Assembly: GCF_020741395.1 (NCBI RefSeq) | Contig: NZ_DYZA01000062.1 | Span: forward strand, 1-13,487 | DNA from: Mailhella massiliensis | GTDB taxonomy: Bacteria > Desulfobacterota > Desulfovibrionia > Desulfovibrionales > Desulfovibrionaceae | Length of the DNA stretch: 13,487 bases | Direction: 5' to 3' | Part shown: piece by piece, positions 13,409 through 13,487 of the stretch | Layout of the letters: each line of letters starts with the position of its first letter | How positions within the stretch are numbered: the stretch's first letter is position 1 | The notes under the pieces: model-generated | Told to the model about the DNA's origin: nothing | What the model saw: the letters and a program-made list of their open reading frames with translations, nothing else | Databases searched by the model: none | Made by a program: the position numbers and the translations under genes

Positions 13409-13487
13409 ATGAAAAAATGTATGGACTCTGAAAACCTGCACCGGAGGCTGAAAAAAATCATCGGCCAGGTGCAGGCCATAGACCGCA
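13409..13487 (+). CDS. CsoR/RcnR/FrmR-family transcriptional repressor (5' part only)
   Basis: Only the first 26 codons are present. Residues ENLHRRLKKIIGQVQAIDR match the N-terminal helix of the DUF156 family (consensus like RLxRIxGQVxGIxRM), which are all-helical tetramers that release DNA on binding Cu, Ni, other metals or formaldehyde. The sensor Cys/His residues lie beyond the window, so the ligand cannot be predicted. AAGGA about seven bases upstream supports ATG 13409; an in-frame ATG four codons later is possible. There are 65 bases from the rlmD stop, with no clear terminator between, so co-transcription is possible. These regulators usually control an adjacent efflux or detoxification gene, which would lie to the right. 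Confidence 0.82.
   Translation, partial: MKKCMDSENLHRRLKKIIGQVQAIDR

Noticed and set aside
1..13487. CRISPR arrays, insertion sequences, phage or defence genes, tRNA/rRNA
   Set aside because: I saw no spaced direct repeats, transposase or integrase motifs, restriction or toxin-antitoxin genes, or cloverleaf-like segments. The window looks like ordinary chromosome with a few unknown genes.

Overview
The window looks like a chromosomal segment of a GC-rich anaerobe of the Desulfovibrio/Bilophila group (Desulfovibrionaceae). The clues are a DUF4911 protein (a family I know mainly from desulfovibrios) next to infA, an Hnd/HydABC-type soluble [FeFe]-hydrogenase, a TctA/B/C-type uptake system, and strongly GC-biased third codon positions that produce long mirror-image ORFs. 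The taxonomic call is an inference; no rRNA is present.

Layout. (1) Minus strand, 1-3026: infA (IF-1), a DUF4911 protein, a LemA-family protein and a DUF2207 membrane protein form one tightly packed operon. The DUF2207 gene runs off the left edge. A strong hairpin plus a T7 tract lies between lemA and the DUF2207 gene. (2) Plus strand, 3193-6182: a tripartite tricarboxylate transporter in the order tctB-tctA-tctC. The receptor gene tctC is separated by an AT-rich gap with its own promoter-like sequence. (3) Plus strand, 6385-10542: three hydrogenase genes. They encode a NuoE-like subunit, a 628-aa NuoF-like subunit carrying fused N-terminal [2Fe-2S] thioredoxin-like and C-terminal 2x[4Fe-4S] domains, and the H-cluster catalytic subunit. 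The operon closes with a strong intrinsic terminator. (4) 10799-11490: an unrecognised 131-aa soluble protein (+) converges on a 44-aa single-pass membrane protein (-) across a perfect 18-bp bidirectional terminator. The small gene has a promoter, a Shine-Dalgarno sequence, a stop and a terminator of its own. (5) 11877-13343: an RlmD/TrmA-family rRNA uracil-C5 methyltransferase. It is followed at the right edge by the first codons of a CsoR/FrmR-family metal- or formaldehyde-sensing repressor.

Functionally, the window joins a translation/envelope operon, a periplasmic-receptor-dependent carboxylate importer, and a cytoplasmic hydrogenase predicted to couple H2 to NAD(P)(H) and ferredoxin by flavin-based electron bifurcation/confurcation. 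I see no CRISPR array, insertion sequence, phage gene, tRNA or rRNA. The most notable points are the Ser in the H-cluster L1 loop (TSCSPGW), the HydABC-style fusion in an organism group known for separate HndB and HndC, the unannotated 44-aa membrane protein, and the unknown 131-aa protein.
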